Source: Deltaproteobacteria bacterium
GTDB lineage: Bacteria; Desulfobacterota; Desulfobulbia; Desulfobulbales; BM004
DNA length: 5,141 nt
Direction of reading: 5' to 3'
Assembly: GCA_019312985.1 (NCBI GenBank)
Contig: JAFDCC010000099.1
Span: 1-5,141 of the forward strand
Shown: positions 4,952 to 5,141 of the stretch, in pieces
Position numbering within the stretch: the first letter of the stretch is position 1
How the letters are laid out: every line of letters begins with the position of its first letter
The notes under the pieces: generated by a model
What the model was told of the DNA's origin: nothing
Database searches by the model: none
What the model saw: the letters and a program-made list of their open reading frames with translations, nothing else
Made by a program: the position numbers and the translations under genes

Positions 4952-5141
4952 TTGGAAAACCGACAGGAAAAAACCGCTGCCACCCCCTCCCGGGAAGCTG
5001 CCGCCCGCCTCCTGGAAATAATCAGCCAACTGCTGGCTGAGATTCATCCCGGCCGCACCGACCAGTCCACCCCTTTGCTGGACAGTTCCCTGGACCGGGA
5101 TCTCGGCCTGGACAGCCTTTCCAGGGTGGAACTCCTGGCCC
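4952..5141 (+). CDS. Acyl-carrier domain protein, 5' part only (runs off the window)
   Basis: The first 63 codons of a gene cut by the window end. Residues about 17-63 form the start of a phosphopantetheine carrier domain: a first helix (ARLLEIISQLLAEI), LLDSSLDRDLG, then GLDSLSRVELLA, where S55 is the expected 4'-phosphopantetheine attachment site. The TTG at 4952 is the only ATG/GTG/TTG start in frame between the stop at 4883-4885 and the domain, and GAGG at 4941-4944 lies seven bases before it. The sequence resembles the N-terminal carrier domain of large proteins that continue with AMP-binding and acyltransferase domains, but a free acyl carrier protein cannot be excluded because the rest is missing. 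It follows the EEP gene by 103 bp on the same strand with no terminator between, so one operon is likely. Confidence 0.8.
   Translation, partial: MENRQEKTAATPSREAAARLLEIISQLLAEIHPGRTDQSTPLLDSSLDRDLGLDSLSRVELLA

Noticed and set aside
4923..5021. A 32-codon ORF starting at ATG 4923
   Set aside because: The only SD-like AGG is two bases from the ATG, the product is proline/lysine-rich with no family, and it overlaps the well-supported acyl-carrier frame.

Overview
The window looks like ordinary chromosomal DNA from a Gram-negative bacterium, most likely a Desulfobacterota/Desulfuromonadales-type anaerobe or a close relative. The evidence is a DUF481-type outer-membrane beta-barrel protein, a lipoprotein c-type cytochrome, a PilZ-like protein, a ferredoxin-like cysteine motif on an Old Yellow Enzyme, moderately high GC, and frequent TTG starts. 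The taxonomic guess is inference; no marker gene is present. I see no tRNA, rRNA, insertion sequence, phage gene, CRISPR array or integration site.

Layout. (1) 1-421: a small PilZ-like protein (+) whose stop codon lies in the loop of a rho-independent terminator. (2) 419-825: a HinT-type histidine-triad (HIT) protein on the minus strand with its own promoter and a strong Shine-Dalgarno (SD). (3) 826-2232: a leader region and an Old Yellow Enzyme family flavin oxidoreductase (+) with a C-terminal four-cysteine motif, closed by a strong, probably bidirectional terminator. (4) 2230-3698: a minus-strand pair, a monohaem cytochrome c lipoprotein followed 47 bp downstream by a DUF481 outer-membrane protein with two tandem N-terminal beta repeats; they are probably co-transcribed. 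(5) 3681-4041: a 360-bp divergent intergenic region with a candidate extended -10 promoter and several short repeats. (6) 4042-5141: an endonuclease/exonuclease/phosphatase (EEP) superfamily protein, then after about 100 bp the 5' part of a gene starting with an acyl-carrier domain, cut by the window edge.

How the genes relate. The cytochrome/DUF481 pair suggests an envelope function. The EEP and acyl-carrier genes are co-directional and may form an operon concerned with lipid or acyl metabolism, but the downstream part is not visible. The PilZ-like, HIT and OYE genes look like independent transcription units. I found no convincing undescribed system. The best second looks are the OYE cysteine motif, the cytochrome-barrel pair, and the octamer CCTGAAAG present three times upstream of the EEP gene.
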